From assembly GCF_018139145.2 (NCBI RefSeq), contig NC_059473.1, forward strand, positions 66,198,707 through 66,262,706: a DNA stretch of 64,000 nt, written 5' to 3'. Shown one piece after another: positions 60,701 through 64,000 of the stretch (the first letter of the stretch is position 1; every line of letters begins with the position of its first letter). A program made the position numbers and the translations under genes. The stretch is from Gymnogyps californianus. Taxonomy: Eukaryota > Chordata > Aves > Accipitriformes > Cathartidae. The notes below the pieces were generated by a model. It did not search any database and was not told the origin of the DNA. It saw only the letters and a list, made by a program, of their open reading frames with translations.

Positions 60701-63700
60701 CTGGTATAATTAAATACATTATTTCACCTAAAAATCCACAAATGGCTCATACAACGCCCTTCACAGCAGAAATGAGGTATAAACTTGCATTAGTTGTTTC
60801 ATTTTCTTCCATGGCTCTTAACATTCCCACACTGGCATTAACTAACTATCACTTCTTTGTCAATAAACTTGTTTCTGGAATTCTCAGAGAATTATGGTTT
60901 TGCAGATCAGAAGAGGAAGGGGAAGCATACAAATATGAAGATAACCTTCTTGTGAAGTATAAGCATGATAAATGCTACAGCACCTTGGAAGTTAGCCAAC
61001 CAACAAGAAGTACAGTGCTTTATCCTGTGGGACAGCAGCCATATGAGGCAATACAACTGGAGGGATGGCAAAAGGGAGATACATCGTCAATACACCTCTC
61101 AGAGACTCGCCCTTCCAACTATTCTTGCTGCAGTTCCTGAAAAGCATTGGATCACAACCAGGCAGGTCATCCTTGTTCTCTCCATCTGAGTCCAGGGCAG
61201 GTACAGAGACACCATTTCACTGTCCTGAGAACACTGACCTTGGCGGGAAGGCTGACCCATCTGACATCTACATGATTGAATGTTTGATCCACAAGTATCA
61301 GTGGATCAATCTGCACAGAAACAGAGCTTATTACTTTAGACACAGTAAAATCTCTTTTATTGCACCAAGGGAGTAGTACAGTTTTACTTCATCTCAATGT
61401 AAATGTTACTAAGAGTCTGTCGAGAAAGACACCGTAATTAACCTATTCTGGTCAATGTCCCCTCCCCTCACACCACTAATCCTTCCCATGTGCAAGGAAA
61501 GCTTCAGCTCCTTGCCACCCCAGCACCCTCTGCCACCAGCAGGAAGCCAGCATCACCACGTGTGCACATGTTCACAAGATATCGAGGCTGCTCAGCACTT
61601 TGCAAGGCTGAGCCTGTGTATTTCTGAAGCAACAGATATTCTTTACTGGATCCAGTCATATAGTGGAAGAAGTTATTGGGGCTAGGTGGTGCTTACCATC
61701 ATCTGCCCCAGGATTTTTGAGGATTCCTTAATTCACTTCAAGCAAAATTAGCCAGGTTAGTCAGCCAACGATGGAGAAGTGTTTAACCTCACTGGGGTGA
61801 TTTTGCGTTGAAGGAGTGCTCACATAACCTGCTCTGCTATGGATCAGTGCACACAGCATACATCACCAATGCATGGTGTACACAACCGGCGATGGTGGCA
61901 GCAATGACTACATGGGATCAGCAACTTCTTCTGTCAGCAGTTTTGAATCTAAAGAGGATGGGGTTTTTATGGCCGTAGAGCCATTATTGTTTTGCTTATC
62001 TAACAATTGCCAGCATAGTAACTCTGTTTCTATCAACATTTATCTGTAACAAGTGAGGTTAATTAGTACTGTGTATGATCACGTATTTCTTCCTAGAACT
62101 CACTAGGAAAGATGACAGCTTGTACCAACCCACCACAAAGTACAGGCACCACAAAGTACAGTTACCAAAAGTGTAGCCAGTTTTCACCTTCATAGTCTTA
62201 TCAGGGAGGCAGGCATGCCAAAGATCACACAACTCCCACATAGGGGGTAAAGGGGACTGCGATCATGATGAAGGTGAAAGCAAAAGACCAGAGTTATCTT
62301 ATGCCCCCTCTGCCAGTCATTTAAACGGATATAAAAGATATGTATAATTCTCTCTCTCCCAATGCGTTTGTGACCTAACGCAGTTGCAGAGGTACTGACA
62401 GTAAGGGAATAGTAGCATGCGAATAGAGGATGGAGCACTTGGTCTCAATATGGAAAATAAACACAATTTCAACAATATAGGAGGAATCTATGCAAATACT
62501 TCTGCAAAATATTATGTGTCATCTGATAGTCGAAGAGGTCCTTATTTTTTCCGCCTACGCAAAGTGATGGTTTGGCAATTACACTGACCAGAAGATGGAC
62601 ATTAAGCTATTTACCCTTGAATACTTAAGCTAATGGACAGTCTAGGTACAACAGACAGGAACAAACTGCCCACAAAAATACCCAGGGGGGAAGTTTTAAG
62701 AAGGTCTTAACCATCAGCGCAGACATTTTCTGCAACCGGCTCCCAGTGGCGTCAGTGGAAGACAGAAAACAACCAATATATTGCAGTAACAGCAGGCTGC
62801 ACGCTGGGACCTGGGCTGTTCTCATCTTGCTACACAGTCACAAATGACTGGAGGCTGGTTCTCTGCCAACACACTTTTTGAAAAGTGATCATTAAGTTCA
62901 TTAAAGTTCCAACTCCATCAACATGGAGCCAGTTTTAGCAACCTCATCTCCATTTCGAAGTTTCTCATCAGGGTCTTCTGAACTTTTTTATTACTCTTTT
63001 TCTTTCTCATCTTCTCTTAGTGCAATCAAGAAGTAGTGTTGGTACCTGTCCCATCATGAAACTAGTCATCGATACCAATTAGCTAGTCCTGGTCTTCTTG
63101 CTACAACTGAAATGAAATGAAATCTCTTCCTAACTTCTCATGGGTAAGTCTTCAATTCCTTTAATACAAACAGGTTTGATTAAGGGCTTTGCTCAAGTTT
63201 CTCAGTGTAGAGTAGTTATGGATCACTGTGGTCCAAAGTACTCCCAAAAAAGGCCTTTGGCCCCACATATGTCTTCATTTCATACATAAGTGCATGTTAC
63301 ATAAAGATTAGACTTTTAACTTAATTTACAACTTTCACTATTTTAGAACAGTTACAAATTAACCTGGACATTTTTTGATTATGAACCAAAGAACTCCCTG
63401 TCTTCACTCATGTTTCCTTTCAGGAAAAAAGCAGTTCTGCCATATCTCTAAATAAATTATATAATAAACACTGCTGCTTTTTTCCCCCCATCCGTAACAT
63501 AACTTAATAGCTAGGCAATCACATTTGACTTGATTCATCTCCAGAATTTCTAGTTGCAATTCATTTTACACAAAACATCCTGCCAGGAAGGTGGAAGGGA
63601 GCCTAACATCTGTAATCTAATAGATTATAGAGCAAGACAGTCTGCTGCATACTCATGAAATAGTAAAATGTAACCTCGTTTTAAAAATGATATAATTCTG

Positions 63701-64000
63701 TGCTTCAAAATTCCTTATACCCAAGTAAAAACTGGTACAAAAATAAAATTCAGTAAGCTAATTTAATTTCTTTCCACGGGCCGTATATGCTGATAGGATT
63801 TAAATTTGGACTTACATATGTCAGTAGTAAACATAAAGGGAGAAAAAAAATTGAATTTCACTTTTCAGTTAAAAGTCAAATGTCACCTGAAATGACTATA
63901 GATCAGACACTGGAGGAAATTCAGCAATATGTGTTCATACCATGTAGGACTATTTTCCAAAAGCAGTTATTAATTAAAAAAAAAAACACCAAACAAAACC
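57775..64000 (-). other. AKAP7: Probable AKAP7 intron, third part
   Basis: No exon was recognised on either strand. The longest frame (60742-61140 +, 132 codons) has no domain, signal or family resemblance. A 15-bp direct repeat with 16-bp period lies at 62131-62161, and an ancient-repeat-like string at about 62740-62765. If the preceding AKAP7 exon lies beyond the window, the intron exceeds 19.6 kb, in keeping with the large introns known for this gene in mammals. Confidence 0.5.
62131..62161. repeat. 15-bp direct repeat, 16-bp period
   Basis: caccacaaagtacag occurs at 62131-62145 and 62147-62161, separated by one base. Exact local duplication. Confidence 0.85.

Noticed and set aside
60742..61140. 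Plus-strand open frame of 132 codons with a hydrophobic N-terminal part
   Set aside because: No known family, no splice or transcription context; hydrophobic stretch is common in chance AT-rich frames.

Overview
The window is vertebrate, almost certainly avian, nuclear DNA. The repeats point this way: several CR1 LINE copies, two of them long and most with the CR1-type 3' end of 8-bp ATTCTGTG/CATAGAAT repeats, and a solitary LTR of a type I recognise from Neoaves genomes (TGTC..TGGTTT / AAACCA.GACA ends). Base composition is AT-rich with small GC-rich patches. Bacterial, phage or CRISPR features are absent. Nearly all open frames in the window are chance frames or decayed LINE frames.

The only host gene I can identify is AKAP7 (A-kinase anchoring protein 7) on the minus strand. 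Its last coding exon, at 44178-44380, carries the amphipathic helix that binds the PKA regulatory subunit, an acidic tail and a stop. About 760 bp further downstream lies a second, very well-formed terminal exon (43218-43417). It has a strong acceptor, the same splice phase, almost the same length (65 versus 66 residues) and a different helical C-terminus. The two look like mutually exclusive 3'-terminal exons giving AKAP7 proteins with or without the PKA anchor. This is the most interesting observation here. Poly(A) signals lie at 42959-42964 and 42140-42145. I do not find the preceding AKAP7 exon, so 44381-64000 is read as a large AKAP7 intron, which may also hold promoters for short isoforms that I could not recognise.

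Layout: 1-42.1 kb is the gene-poor flank downstream of AKAP7. It holds an old CR1 remnant (850-1235, +), a 5'-truncated CR1 (about 3.80-5.76 kb, +), an old CR1 tail (8.77-9.31 kb, -), a CR1 stub (12.96-13.09 kb, -) next to a solo LTR (13089-13673, sense on minus), a CR1 3' tail (14.87-15.14 kb, +), a nearly complete CR1 spanning the end of ORF1 and all regions of ORF2 (20813 to about 24020, -), a GC/CpG-rich patch (24.84-25.80 kb), very old amniote CR1/L3-like pieces (30.99-31.90 kb, +; 32.30-32.56 kb, -), a second GC-rich patch (34.93-35.56 kb) and a MITE-like fossil near 41.0 kb. Then come the AKAP7 3' region (42.1-44.4 kb) and the probable intron (44.4-64 kb), which contains a 176-bp element with perfect 13-bp terminal inverted repeats (57599-57774).

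No tRNA, rRNA, snRNA or known miRNA gene was recognised. Family calls come from reading the sequence only; no database search was possible.
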